From NCBI GenBank assembly GCA_900546385.1, contig URCT01000001.1:1-64000 (forward strand): a DNA stretch of 64,000 nucleotides. Direction: 5' to 3'. Shown piece by piece: positions 8,820 through 16,562 of the stretch. Position 1 is the first letter of the stretch, and each line of letters opens with the position of its first letter. Position numbers and translations under genes: made by a program. Source of the stretch: an uncultured Eubacteriales bacterium. Its GTDB lineage: Bacteria; Bacillota; Clostridia; Oscillospirales; CAG-382. The notes beneath the pieces were generated by a model. That model saw nothing but the letters and a program-made list of their open reading frames with translations. It had not been told where the DNA came from and searched no databases.

Positions 8820-9116
8820 TCACTCGATGGTCAGAATGTCGGAAAAGCCGGTGATTTCAAAGACTTCCTGTATTTCGTCGCTTACACCGACAAGTTTCAT
8901 GCTTCCTTTGCGGTTCATGACCTTTTGTGCCGCAAGCAAAACGCGAAGTCCTGCGGAGGATATGTACTCCACCTTGGAAAAATCAAACACAAGCTCGGTC
9001 ACGCCGTCGACCGACTGCCGAAGCTCGGCCTCAAGCTTGGGCGACGAGTTCGTGTCTAACCGTCCCGTTATTGCAACTGTCAGCTTTTCTCCGTCGGAAA
9101 TTTTGTTGATGGTCAT
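8820..9116 (-). CDS. STAS-domain anti-sigma factor antagonist (SpoIIAA/RsbV-like)
   Basis: 98 residues, one STAS domain: GRLDTNSSPKLEAEL, then FDFSKVEYISSAGLRVLL with the conserved phosphorylatable Ser in ISSAG (about residue 57), and a C-terminal FEITGFSDIL. It is the first gene of the seven-gene exporter operon, with GGAGG seven to eight bases before ATG and a vegetative-type promoter upstream. In this family the unphosphorylated form binds the GHKL kinase and frees its partner. Here it pairs with the kinase at 5971-6378 and the phosphatase at 6371-8809. Confidence 0.92.
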   Translation of the reverse strand: MTINKISDGEKLTVAITGRLDTNSSPKLEAELRQSVDGVTELVFDFSKVEYISSAGLRVLLAAQKVMNRKGSMKLVGVSDEIQEVFEITGFSDILTIE

Positions 9117-9178
9117 CGTTTTTTCCTCCGCTTTATAAACTTAAAATGTTAAATGAAAATATACATATGAATAATTAC

Positions 9179-9206
9179 AGTATAACATAAATATCGGAAA
9201 AATCAA
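9179..9206 (-). promoter_or_regulatory. Promoter of the STAS-phosphatase-kinase-NHLM operon
   Basis: On the minus strand TTGATT (9201-9206), a 16-base spacer and TATACT (9179-9184) lie in an AT-rich region about 60 bases before the STAS start codon. No other comparably good promoter is visible inside the operon, so all seven genes are probably co-transcribed. Confidence 0.65.
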
Positions 9207-9264
9207 GTATATTTTCGAAAAAATCCCATCTGCCGCCGAATTCGGTCTGCATATATACATATAT

Positions 9265-9293
9265 AATTAAAGACAACCCGTGAAGGTTGTCTT
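9265..9293 (-). terminator. Terminator of the metal ATPase gene
   Basis: A perfect 9-bp stem (9270-9278 with 9285-9293, loop 9279-9284) is followed on the minus strand by TTTAATTATAT. It lies after the restored end of the ATPase reading frame (9325). Confidence 0.6.
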
Positions 9294-9324
9294 GTGTGTA
9301 TCGGTTTCTTATTCTGCCATAAAA

Positions 9325-9428
9325 TCATTTCTTTTTCCATTTTAATAAAAAGGCTGAATTTATGATGACGGGTACCGAGCCTGCGTTATGGACGAGTGCG
9401 CCGATAACGGGATTTAACGTGCCGTTTT
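9325..9428 (-). other. Out-of-frame C-terminal segment of the P-type ATPase
   Basis: Read one base out of frame from the main ORF, this stretch encodes NGTLNPVIGALVHNAGSVP, then an INSAFLLKW segment and three Lys before TGA at 9325. That is a normal final transmembrane helix for this ATPase family. The frame change coincides with an A4 run on the coding strand. Confidence 0.8.
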
Positions 9429-11164
9429 ATGGCAAGCGCGATCGCTAAAAATTTCAGACTCATCGAAAAGGCAAGATTGCATTTGATGGTCGTCATCATA
9501 CGCTTTGACAGTGCAATTAAGTGCGGCAGCTCTTTCACCTCGTCATCGACTAACGCAATATCCGCAGCATCCACGGCAATGTCGCTTCCGATGCCGCCCA
9601 TGGCAATGCCGACATCGGCTGCTTTGAGTGCCGGAGCGTCGTTCACGCCGTCGCCGATCATGCAAACCGGTTGCTTTTCTTTTTGTGATTGACGGATGTA
9701 ATTGAGCTTATCCTCCGGCAGACCACCGGCATATACGTCGCGAATGCCGAGTTCGTTTGCGATTTTGTTCGCTGCATTTTGGTTATCACCTGTCAGAAGC
9801 ACCGGACGGACGCCGATTTTGGCAAGACTTTCGACGGTCTGTCGGCTTTCTTGGCGGACGGTATCGGACAAAACGAGAAAGCCAGCCCAGGTGCCGTCAA
9901 CCGCAAGATAGATGACCGTTGAGCCGGCATGAATGTAGCTCTCGGCAGCGGTGAGGGCTTGGCGGCTTGTTTCCGTGTCTTCGTTTGCAAATAACAGCTT
10001 CAGATTTCCGGCTTTTATCTGTTTGCCGTCCACCGTGCCGACCACACCTTCGCCGGGAATCATCCGGAAGCTTTCCACTGCCTTTAGCGGTGCACCGCAG
10101 CTTTTGACAATCGCTTTTCCTAACGGGTGCTCGCTAAGCTTTTCAACGGAGGCCGCAAGTATATGAATTTCCTCTTTGTCAAAGCTTGAGACCGAAACGA
10201 TTTCCGTCACCTTCGGCGTTCCGTAGGTAAGCGTACCGGTTTTGTCAAAGGTGATTTTGGTTACCGCGGCAAGCTTTTCGAGCGCATCGCCTTCACGCAC
10301 CAAAAAGCCGTGCTTGGTGGCATTGCCGATGGCCGCCATGATGGCTGTCGGCGTGGCAAGAACCAACGCACAGGGACAGAATACAACGAGTATGGTCACG
10401 GCGCGTATCACTTCGCCCGTGAAAAGCCACGTAAGCGCTGCGGCGGATAAAGCGATCACCACAATCCAGGTGGCCCAACGGTCGGCAATGCCGACAATTT
10501 TTGCTTTTCCGGCATCCGCCGACTGAACAAGCCGAATCATGCGTTGAATGGAGCTGTCCTCGCCGACCTTGGTCGCCTGCATCTCGAAAGCCCCGAATTG
10601 GTTGACCGTTCCGCTGGATACACTGTCGCCCGGCTGCTTGTCAACCGGAAGCGACTCACCGGTCATGACCGCCTGATTGACCGACGTTTGTCCCGAAAGA
10701 ATAACGCCGTCAACCGGAATGCTTTCTCCGGGCAGCACGCGGATCCGGTCGCCGACCTTGACATCTTTGGCCGGGATGACCGTTTCCGCACCGCCGCGAA
10801 TCACACGGGCGCTTTGCGGCGTTAAATGGACTAACTTTTCGATTCCGGCGCGCGCTTTTGCAACCGTCAAATCTTCAAGCAAGGCACCGAGCTGCATGAT
10901 GAACGCCACTTCACCGGCGGCAAAATCCTCTCCGATGCAGACCGACGCAATCAAGGCAAGCGATACAAGCACATCGGCCTTTATGTCAAAAGCCGTGATA
11001 AGCCCGATAACAGCTTCTAAAACGATCGGCACACCGCACAAAATGATTGCCACCCATGCCGGATTGACGGGCATCGGAACACCGAAAATGCTCAAAAGCA
11101 AGGATATGCCCGAAAGAATTAAGCATACAATGTCTTTTTTGTGCCGCCTCATTCTGCAACCCAT
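9386..11164 (-). CDS. CPC-type heavy-metal P1B ATPase, reading frame broken at both ends
   Basis: 592 residues in the open frame. Motifs: TGES phosphatase loop, CPCAL metal site in a membrane helix, DKTGTLT phosphorylation site, SEHPLGKA, TGDN and GDGVNDAP. No N-terminal metal-binding domain is present. The last membrane helix is lost: after FLAIALAIK the frame runs into an unrelated tail. Removing one A from the A4 run at 9425-9428 restores NPVIGALVHNAGS and a stop at 9325, giving the family's normal C-terminus. At the other end the only good ribosome site (AGGAGG) serves ATG 11190 in another frame, and the frames overlap at 11149-11152. The CsoR gene and operators suggest copper export, but the restored last helix is not CopA-like. 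It may be a decaying gene or carry sequence indels. Confidence 0.85.
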   Translation of the reverse strand: MGCRMRRHKKDIVCLILSGISLLLSIFGVPMPVNPAWVAIILCGVPIVLEAVIGLITAFDIKADVLVSLALIASVCIGEDFAAGEVAFIMQLGALLEDLTVAKARAGIEKLVHLTPQSARVIRGGAETVIPAKDVKVGDRIRVLPGESIPVDGVILSGQTSVNQAVMTGESLPVDKQPGDSVSSGTVNQFGAFEMQATKVGEDSSIQRMIRLVQSADAGKAKIVGIADRWATWIVVIALSAAALTWLFTGEVIRAVTILVVFCPCALVLATPTAIMAAIGNATKHGFLVREGDALEKLAAVTKITFDKTGTLTYGTPKVTEIVSVSSFDKEEIHILAASVEKLSEHPLGKAIVKSCGAPLKAVESFRMIPGEGVVGTVDGKQIKAGNLKLLFANEDTETSRQALTAAESYIHAGSTVIYLAVDGTWAGFLVLSDTVRQESRQTVESLAKIGVRPVLLTGDNQNAANKIANELGIRDVYAGGLPEDKLNYIRQSQKEKQPVCMIGDGVNDAPALKAADVGIAMGGIGSDIAVDAADIALVDDEVKELPHLIALSKRMMTTIKCNLAFSMSLKFLAIALAIKRHVKSRYRRTRP

Positions 11165-11190
11165 TCTAATTTTTCAATGAGTTTGCTCAT
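11149..11190 (-). CDS. Short leader ORF at the start of the ATPase mRNA, possibly its true N-terminus
   Basis: ATG at 11190 follows AGGAGGTTTTGCT and reads 13 codons (MSKLIEKLEWVAE) to TGA. The TGA overlaps an ATG of the ATPase frame (11150-11152) as ATGA. Two readings are possible. One is a leader peptide translationally coupled to the ATPase. The other is that this is the original N-terminus, now split by a frameshift, since the peptide resembles amphipathic N-termini of such ATPases. Confidence 0.5.
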   Translation of the reverse strand: MSKLIEKLEWVAE

Positions 11191-11212
11191 AGCAAAACCT
11201 CCTATACGATAT

Positions 11213-11228
11213 ATACCCATACGGGTAT
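11213..11228. promoter_or_regulatory. CsoR-type operator, promoter-proximal copy
   Basis: ATACCCATACGGGTAT has 6-bp inverted arms. It matches the CsoR operator pattern TACCC-N4-GGGTA and lies between the ATPase -10 element and its start codon. Confidence 0.75.
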
Positions 11229-11234
11229 GTTTCC

Positions 11235-11263
11235 GTTATACCCATATGGGTATAATTTGTCAA
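11235..11263 (-). promoter_or_regulatory. Promoter of the ATPase gene with embedded CsoR operator
   Basis: TTGACA (11258-11263), a 17-base spacer and TATAAC (11235-11240) on the minus strand. The 16-bp perfect palindrome ATACCCATATGGGTAT (11238-11253) fills most of the spacer and touches the -10 element. Bound CsoR would block polymerase until metal is sensed. Confidence 0.85.
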
Positions 11264-11273
11264 GAGGAAAATG

Positions 11274-11303
11274 AAAAAAACAGCCAAAAATGACTGTTTT
11301 TTT
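11274..11303 (-). terminator. Terminator of csoR
   Basis: AAAAAAACAG and CTGTTTTTTT form an AT-rich hairpin just after the csoR stop, with the T-run on the minus-strand transcript. It separates csoR from the ATPase promoter. Confidence 0.75.
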
Positions 11304-11308
11304 GCTTG

Positions 11309-11584
11309 CTATTTCATATTGGCAAACCGTTCCACCGCTTTTGCAAAGCTTTCGATGGTTTTGTTGGCATCTCCGTGTTCGATTCCGTCTCGGACACAAT
11401 GCTTCAAATGTCCTTTAAGCACCACCTGTCCTGCTTTATGCAAGGCGGATTTTGCCGCGTTGATCTGGGATAAAACGTCCTCGCAAGGCACATCCTGATC
11501 GATCATGCGGTCGATCGCCTGTATCTGACCGATGATTCTGCTCAACCGGTTATGCAGATTTTCGGCATCCATACATTGTTTCAT
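11309..11584 (-). CDS. csoR: CsoR-family copper-sensing repressor
   Basis: A 91-residue all-helical DUF156 protein. It has Cys34 (DVPCEDV), His59 and Cys63 (GHLKHC). The spacing C-x24-H-x3-C equals the Cu(I) triad of characterised CsoR proteins; RcnR-type nickel sensors have His at the last position. The start at 11584 has GGAGGTGATT in front. It is transcribed toward the ATPase gene but from its own promoter. TACCC-N4-GGGTA-type palindromes sit in both promoters, so it should repress itself and the ATPase. Family call strong; copper as inducer is inferred from the triad. Confidence 0.92.
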   Translation of the reverse strand: MKQCMDAENLHNRLSRIIGQIQAIDRMIDQDVPCEDVLSQINAAKSALHKAGQVVLKGHLKHCVRDGIEHGDANKTIESFAKAVERFANMK

Positions 11585-11602
11585 GAAAAATCACCTCCGC
11601 AG

Positions 11603-11653
11603 ATACCGCTAAGGGTATGTATATAGTATACGTCCCTTTGGGTGAAATGTCAA
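11603..11653 (-). promoter_or_regulatory. csoR promoter with operator-like sites
   Basis: TTGACA (11648-11653), a 17-base spacer and TATACT (11625-11630) on the minus strand. ATACCGCTAAGGGTAT (11603-11618), an imperfect copy of the CsoR palindrome, lies just downstream, and a CCCTTTGGG half-palindrome (11634-11642) lies in the spacer. This arrangement suggests autoregulation. Confidence 0.8.
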
Positions 11654-11694
11654 GAAGCAATTCGCTGTTTTCCGGTGCTTCCGGTGCGTTTCGT

Positions 11695-12987
11695 TTACTC
11701 GTTGCCGTTTTCGCGGCTCTCTTTCGCTTGTGCCATCCGCAGCAGCTCCTCGGTCATCCGATAGCCCTCCTCCGGCGCAAGGCACGCACCGAAACACAAA
11801 TCCTTTTCGTACAGATAACTGTTTTCGGCAAACGCTTCACGGGTCGCCACATAGCCGCAGCCGCTGTTGGCAAACGAAATGACCATGTTGTCGGCCGTTG
11901 CGGCATGGGATTTGATATATTTCCCAAAATAAACGAAGATTTCTCCCGGAAACGCATAAATCGATACGGTTCCGACGCGGATGTACTGCAAATACACGCT
12001 TGCGGCGGCGTCTTTGACGTTCGCCTGATAATAACATAAATTCCGAATGGCGGTCAAATTCTTGTTGTCTGCCATGCGGCGGATTTCCGCAAACGTTTCT
12101 TCTTCCGTCAAAATGCGGCGTGTGACGGGAAATTTCTCTTTTTTGCAGACGATGTCGTCTCCGATGGGCTTTGCGTGCGGCAATGCGTCCAAACACGCCT
12201 TTTTCAACACGTTTCCCATGGTGATATAGGTGTCGTTCGGCATTTTTCCGTCGCGTGCCGGATCAAAGTGGTTGATATCGGCACTTGTTCCGGCAAAGAA
12301 CACCGTCACAAAATCGTTTCCGAATTCTTTTTTCAATTCCTTGGCAAGCACCGCGGCAAAGGCTCCCGAATATTGCGACCCGGGCGTGCAATCCTGGTGG
12401 CAGGCAAACGCGACGATGGCACCGAGCGGCGTTCCTTCGGCATCTCGAAAAAACAGCAGCGGCACGTCCGTATCGATTTCGCCGAACGGCTCTTTGACAT
12501 CCTTGGTGAAAACGTTGGTGCGAAGCGAACCGTCCTTCATGCGGTAGGTGCGGTTGAAGGAAATGCCTTCCGCTTTTCCGACACCAAACACGCCGTCACT
12601 TGCGGCAAGCCGCCGATAGGCCAAAATCACGCTGTCGGCAATCAGCCGATAGCAAACGTCCTTATACGGTGCGTCCGCATAAGCCCCGATTTCGGGATTG
12701 TCGGTGATCGGAATGCCTTTGTGCGTGTGATTGACGGCAATGAGCACATTTTCCGGGCGAATGCCGGTGTAGGCGGTGATGCGCGTGGTGACCGCGTCGT
12801 GCAAATCGTCCGGCAGCTCGCATGAATCGATGTCGATAAACGCGGCGACCGTTCCGTCCGATTCCAAAACGGCGGTGCGGACATACAGCGGATCGAGAAC
12901 GTCTTTTGCCGTGTGATGGATGTAATACCCGGCAAGAAAACAACCGAGCGGCGGTGTAATGTCCTTTTCGTAAAAAGCGGCTCTCAT
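11695..12987 (-). CDS. Neutral/alkaline non-lysosomal ceramidase-like hydrolase
   Basis: 430 residues from the ATG at 12987, chosen because AGAGGG precedes it and the family pattern begins right after (YEKDITPPLGCFLAGYY). Further signatures are AVNHTHKGI, with metal-type histidines near residue 100, IVAFACHQDC and FFAGTSADINHFDP. These place it in the neutral ceramidase-like family of zinc amidases. No signal peptide is visible, so it may be cytoplasmic and act on a substrate other than ceramide. It has its own promoter, and the tad operon ends just upstream. Confidence 0.75.
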   Translation of the reverse strand: MRAAFYEKDITPPLGCFLAGYYIHHTAKDVLDPLYVRTAVLESDGTVAAFIDIDSCELPDDLHDAVTTRITAYTGIRPENVLIAVNHTHKGIPITDNPEIGAYADAPYKDVCYRLIADSVILAYRRLAASDGVFGVGKAEGISFNRTYRMKDGSLRTNVFTKDVKEPFGEIDTDVPLLFFRDAEGTPLGAIVAFACHQDCTPGSQYSGAFAAVLAKELKKEFGNDFVTVFFAGTSADINHFDPARDGKMPNDTYITMGNVLKKACLDALPHAKPIGDDIVCKKEKFPVTRRILTEEETFAEIRRMADNKNLTAIRNLCYYQANVKDAAASVYLQYIRVGTVSIYAFPGEIFVYFGKYIKSHAATADNMVISFANSGCGYVATREAFAENSYLYEKDLCFGACLAPEEGYRMTEELLRMAQAKESRENGNE

Positions 12988-13028
12988 GCAAATCCCTCTT
13001 TTCGACGGAATATCGTTTTCCCAATACC

Positions 13029-13057
13029 ATTGTAGCACGGTCGGACGATACGGTCAA
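13029..13057 (-). promoter_or_regulatory. Promoter of the ceramidase-like gene
   Basis: TTGACC (13052-13057), a 17-base spacer and TACAAT (13029-13034) on the minus strand, about 40 bases before the start codon. Confidence 0.75.
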
Positions 13058-13071
13058 TGACAAAACAAATG

Positions 13072-13106
13072 AAAAAGCTGCACAAAACAAAAGTTTGGCG
13101 CAGCTT
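13072..13106 (-). terminator. Probable terminator of the tad operon
   Basis: AAGCTGC (13075-13081) and GCAGCTT (13100-13106) can pair, with some extra CAAA/TTTG pairing inside. The minus-strand 3' side continues with three T. A modest hairpin, 88 bases after the last operon gene. Confidence 0.4.
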
Positions 13107-13193
13107 ATACTATTGCAAAAGCTTTTTTATAAACAACCCTGCCGACACGCTTCGCGCGCCACTTTCCCTTACACAGAGACGCAAAATGCCGTC

Positions 13194-14117
13194 TTAAGGC
13201 ACTGCCGTATATTCCGGCAGCGGATTGTCGTCCGGATCTTGGTGGAGAATATTCTCGGAATCGGTGAAAACGATTTTTTCGACTGTCTGTATGCCGCTTG
13301 CATCGATGGCCGGCGCTTCTTTCCCGAAAAGCCGCGAAAGAAATCCTTTCGAGGTGCGGTTTGCCAAAACCGTGACCACCGAAATGTCGTCTTTTTCGCC
13401 GCGTTCGCGACAGCGCAAAAGGAGTGTGCGGACGGCTTCCTCCAAAGCGGCGGCCGTGGTTTTCCCGGAAAGCTGTTCGTGCATTTCTTCGGGCGAGATT
13501 TTGTGGCGGAAGCCGTCGGAGCAGAGCAGATACAGCGTTTTTTTCTTGCCGGTTATCCGGTAAAAATCGGCGTTTGCGTCCTCGCGGACACCGACACAGC
13601 GCGTTAAAATATGCTCTTTTCCCGAACAGGCCGCCTGCTCGGGCGTCATGCGTCCGGCATCGATTTCTTCGCGGACAAAGGTGTGGTCGCGCGTTAAAAT
13701 CTGCACGGTTTTTCCGATCTCATACACGCGTGTATCGCCGATGTTGGCGATAAAACCGCGGTTTTGCCACAAAAGCAGTGCCGAAAGCGTTGTGCCGAGC
13801 GTCGCGCCGGTTTGTTCGGCAAACGTGCGCATGAGATTTCCGGCACGGTCGATGAGTGCTTGCCATCGGCTGCGGAGTTCCTCTTCGCAGTCGGAGCGGC
13901 TTAGAATTTCGGGCAGGTCTGTATCGAGCCATTCGTCAAAGCAAGAAACCAAGGTCGCGCTTGCCAGTTCTCCGTATTGCAGACCGCCCATGCCGTCGCA
14001 AATGCAGGCAAAAACCATTTCATCGTGCGCACTTTGTAGTTTCCGCACCAAAACGCTGTCTTGGTTGACGGAATGCCGGAAGCCGCAGTCGGAAACGGCG
14101 GAAAGGATATAACTCAT
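13194..14117 (-). CDS. PP2C-family Ser/Thr protein phosphatase
   Basis: 307 residues, soluble. PP2C metal-binding motifs are all present: CDGMGGLQYGELAS (about residue 40), NIGDTRVYE, CSDGFRHKIS and GEKDDISVVTV. The C-terminal ~60 residues after the domain are acidic and without recognised fold. It lies 26 bases after the FHA gene as the last gene of the tad pilus operon. A transmembrane Ser/Thr kinase is encoded at the other end. It probably reverses that kinase's phosphorylation, perhaps of the FHA protein or a pilus component (inferred from context). Confidence 0.9.
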   Translation of the reverse strand: MSYILSAVSDCGFRHSVNQDSVLVRKLQSAHDEMVFACICDGMGGLQYGELASATLVSCFDEWLDTDLPEILSRSDCEEELRSRWQALIDRAGNLMRTFAEQTGATLGTTLSALLLWQNRGFIANIGDTRVYEIGKTVQILTRDHTFVREEIDAGRMTPEQAACSGKEHILTRCVGVREDANADFYRITGKKKTLYLLCSDGFRHKISPEEMHEQLSGKTTAAALEEAVRTLLLRCRERGEKDDISVVTVLANRTSKGFLSRLFGKEAPAIDASGIQTVEKIVFTDSENILHQDPDDNPLPEYTAVP

Positions 14118-14143
14118 GGGAACCTTCTTTCGGTGCGGATGTT

Positions 14144-15787
14144 TTATTGAAGGTGGAATTCAAATTCCTCATCGGCCAAGCGCAGTACATCGCCGTTGCG
14201 CAAGACGTTTGCCTTTTCCGGTTCAAGCTGTGTGCCGTTGAGGTAGGTGCGGTTTTGCGCATGATTGTCGATGACAAGATAGACATTTCCCTGGGAGAGA
14301 ATGTGGCAATGTCTGCGTCCGATCTGCAACAGCGGCGACAGGTCATAATCGACCGGGCCTGCTTCCGAATTGCGCCCGATCCAGAAATCCGCTTTATGCA
14401 GTTCGACGCGTTCGCCGTTGGAGCGGCGCAAGAGATACGGGTGTGACGGCATAAGGACGACCGTCGCTCCGTCGCCCGCGTTTTGGGGCATTGGCGGCAG
14501 AGGAGCAGGGGATGGATAGGCAGGTGTGCCGTTCGAGCCTCTTCCGCCCGGCATAGTCTGCGGAATTCCCATGCCTTGCGCTTGGTTCGGTGTGCTTCGC
14601 GGCATATTGGGCTGGACGTTTTGCGGTATATTCTGCGGCGGATTCATCCCTTGAGCTGGATTCGGCACATTCTGCGGCGGATTCATCCCTTGGGCTTGAT
14701 TTGGCACATTTTGCGGCACGTTCATGCCCGGCGTGCCGGTCGGCGGCACAGGTGTGCGCGGCGGAACATTGCCGGGAACGGCAAAGCCGCCTTTTTGCGG
14801 CATGGGCTTGGACGGAGGAACGGCAGTCGGCTTCTTGCCGGATTTTTGCTGCTTTTTCTTGGCTTTTTGCGCTTTATAAGCGGCGGCATTTTCGCTGTTA
14901 TAGTGCTGCAAAAGATAGAACAGCGAAATCTCTTTTTCCGGGGCGTTTCCGCCGGTGCCGGGCGCAGAGGAAGGAGCCGGTGTGCTTTTGCCGCTTTTCG
15001 GAACGACGAATCCCGGCTGCGGCATGGGCGGCGTCGGTGGCGGCGTGGGACGTGAAGCCTGCTGTGGCGTGGGACGTGAAGCCTGCTGTGGCGTGGGACG
15101 CGAAGCCTGTTGCATGGAAGGCTGCGGCGAAGAGCTTGCGCCGTTATTTCCCTGCGGAGTCACCGGCGTTACAAGCGAGGAGGGAATGCCTTTGCGTTCC
15201 ACGCGTCCGGACGGTGTCGTGCCCGGCACAAGCTCGTTTTTTAACTGTGTGAAAAAGGCCAAAGCATCCGAAATGGAAATGGATGCGGAAGAATTCAGAA
15301 AATTGAAGATCCGGGCGACGGCGTTGCCGTTTTGTGCAAGGTCAAACTGTGCGCCCGAGACAATGGCGCGGAAAAATGCGGCGACATCCGGCGTTTTGGC
15401 ATATTCGGCGATGGGCAGATAAAGCAGATACAGCCGTCCGTTTGCCGGATCGATGAAAACCGTATCCGCCTCCAAGAGGATCAAATTCGGGTTCAGCATA
15501 TAATCCTCACACGCGGAAAACACCTGCAAAATATCGCAGAAAAGGCGCACAAGGCTGTCAATGCGAATGCGGTTTGCGCAATAGCTTTTGAGTGTGGTTT
15601 CGGACGGAATTTGATATTTTATGTACTTTTCGTTGTCGGTCTGCGTAAACAACAGCGGTGCAAGGCCGGAGGGCATCTGTTGGTGGGTGCACATACCAAG
15701 GCCGACGGTATCGACGGTATCTTCCGGTTTTACCGTATAGGTGAGCTGCAGTCCGGCGGTTTGTTTTTTAATGTCAAACAGTTGCAT
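14144..15787 (-). CDS. FHA-domain protein with DUF6382-like N-terminus and Pro-rich linker
   Basis: 547 residues. The N-terminal ~190 residues resemble the DUF6382 domain found before FHA domains in Firmicutes. Residues ~195-440 are a Pro/Gln/Asn-rich linker with tandem repeats (ASRPTPQQ three times; QAQGMNPPQNVPN). The C-terminal FHA domain has FWIGRNSE, IGRRHCHILS and DNHAQNRTYLNG, the phosphothreonine-binding residues. Just before it, GATVVLMPSHPYL resembles phospho-acceptor sites next to FHA domains. It sits between the TadE-like gene and the PP2C gene. Likely an adaptor that docks on phosphorylated kinase or pilus proteins. Confidence 0.85.
   Translation of the reverse strand: MQLFDIKKQTAGLQLTYTVKPEDTVDTVGLGMCTHQQMPSGLAPLLFTQTDNEKYIKYQIPSETTLKSYCANRIRIDSLVRLFCDILQVFSACEDYMLNPNLILLEADTVFIDPANGRLYLLYLPIAEYAKTPDVAAFFRAIVSGAQFDLAQNGNAVARIFNFLNSSASISISDALAFFTQLKNELVPGTTPSGRVERKGIPSSLVTPVTPQGNNGASSSPQPSMQQASRPTPQQASRPTPQQASRPTPPPTPPMPQPGFVVPKSGKSTPAPSSAPGTGGNAPEKEISLFYLLQHYNSENAAAYKAQKAKKKQQKSGKKPTAVPPSKPMPQKGGFAVPGNVPPRTPVPPTGTPGMNVPQNVPNQAQGMNPPQNVPNPAQGMNPPQNIPQNVQPNMPRSTPNQAQGMGIPQTMPGGRGSNGTPAYPSPAPLPPMPQNAGDGATVVLMPSHPYLLRRSNGERVELHKADFWIGRNSEAGPVDYDLSPLLQIGRRHCHILSQGNVYLVIDNHAQNRTYLNGTQLEPEKANVLRNGDVLRLADEEFEFHLQ
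14631..14708 (-). repeat. 39-bp tandem repeat in the FHA gene
   Basis: Two near-identical 39-bp units (14631-14669 and 14670-14708), with degenerate copies on both sides, encode the Pro/Gln/Asn-rich linker. Units keep the reading frame. Confidence 0.8.
15042..15113 (-). repeat. 24-bp tandem repeat, three units, in the FHA gene
   Basis: Units at 15042-15065, 15066-15089 and 15090-15113 differ by only a few bases and encode the eight-residue repeat QQASRPTP. Length change by whole units would keep frame. Confidence 0.85.
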
Positions 15788-15816
15788 AAGTGGTTCTCCT
15801 TTTGGTCACGGATGGT

Positions 15817-16548
15817 TTAACTCCACAGCTTCGAACACGCCGTATGCTCAAAGCGTAACGGCTTTTGGCCCGGAACCTTGAAGGTGTTGAAGGTGTATTC
15901 GATTTCATATTTTACGGATACATACAGCTTTCCGGAGGAAATATAGCTTCCGGAAAAATCGAGATGATCCACGCCGCCGACAATTTTGTACCGCTTTAGG
16001 ATGCGTTCGGCCTGTGCGGTGTTTCCGCCGCTCAAATAGGCGACAAAGCGTTTGCGGATGGCTTTTTCTAAGTCCGCGCTGACGGCAACGGCGGAATTGC
16101 CGAACACATCGTTGGTTTTGGTGTTGGGCGTACCGTTTTTGTCGGCTTCGGCCTTGGCTTTGGCTTCGGCGTCGGTTTTGCCGGCTTCGGTGGCATAGAT
16201 GGTGCCGTTCCAGATACCGGCAGGCCCGGAGCCTTTGGCAACCTTATGCCAAAGGGAGTCGTCCACAAAGCTGTCGGAATGCAGCGTGCGGCCGATGCCG
16301 TTGAGAGCCAAAAAGAAATCCATGGTTGCGGAGGAATGGGTCAATTGCTCGTTCTCATAGACATCGAGCGCAAGGCTGTTACAGGTAGCAAGCGTGACGT
16401 GCGCCATTTCGTTGCGTGCTTCAAAGATGACGAAAAAGCTTTGCAGAAACAGAACGAGAAAGATAAAAATTGTCACGACAATGGAGGCTTCCAACGAAAG
16501 AAGTCCTTGTTCGCAAGAGAGAAAGCCGGTTTCTTTTTTCGGTTTCAT
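15817..16548 (-). CDS. TadE-like pilus assembly protein
   Basis: 243 residues. Near the N-terminus GLLSLEASIVV leads into one hydrophobic helix (about 18-42), the pseudopilin-like layout of TadE proteins, which prepilin peptidase may cleave. The rest is extracytoplasmic, with an acidic/Lys-rich stretch AEAKAKAEADKNG. It is one of three minor-pilin-like genes in the tad operon; the others are at 19468-20103 and 16563-19454. The start follows GGAG and AGAGG. Role inferred: minor pilin or initiator of Flp assembly. Confidence 0.75.
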   Translation of the reverse strand: MKPKKETGFLSCEQGLLSLEASIVVTIFIFLVLFLQSFFVIFEARNEMAHVTLATCNSLALDVYENEQLTHSSATMDFFLALNGIGRTLHSDSFVDDSLWHKVAKGSGPAGIWNGTIYATEAGKTDAEAKAKAEADKNGTPNTKTNDVFGNSAVAVSADLEKAIRKRFVAYLSGGNTAQAERILKRYKIVGGVDHLDFSGSYISSGKLYVSVKYEIEYTFNTFKVPGQKPLRFEHTACSKLWS

Positions 16549-16562
16549 CCTCTGGTTCTCCT

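Noticed and set aside
11213..11253. Paired 16-bp palindromes as insertion-sequence ends
   Set aside because: No transposase or target duplication is present; they match CsoR operators and sit on promoter elements.
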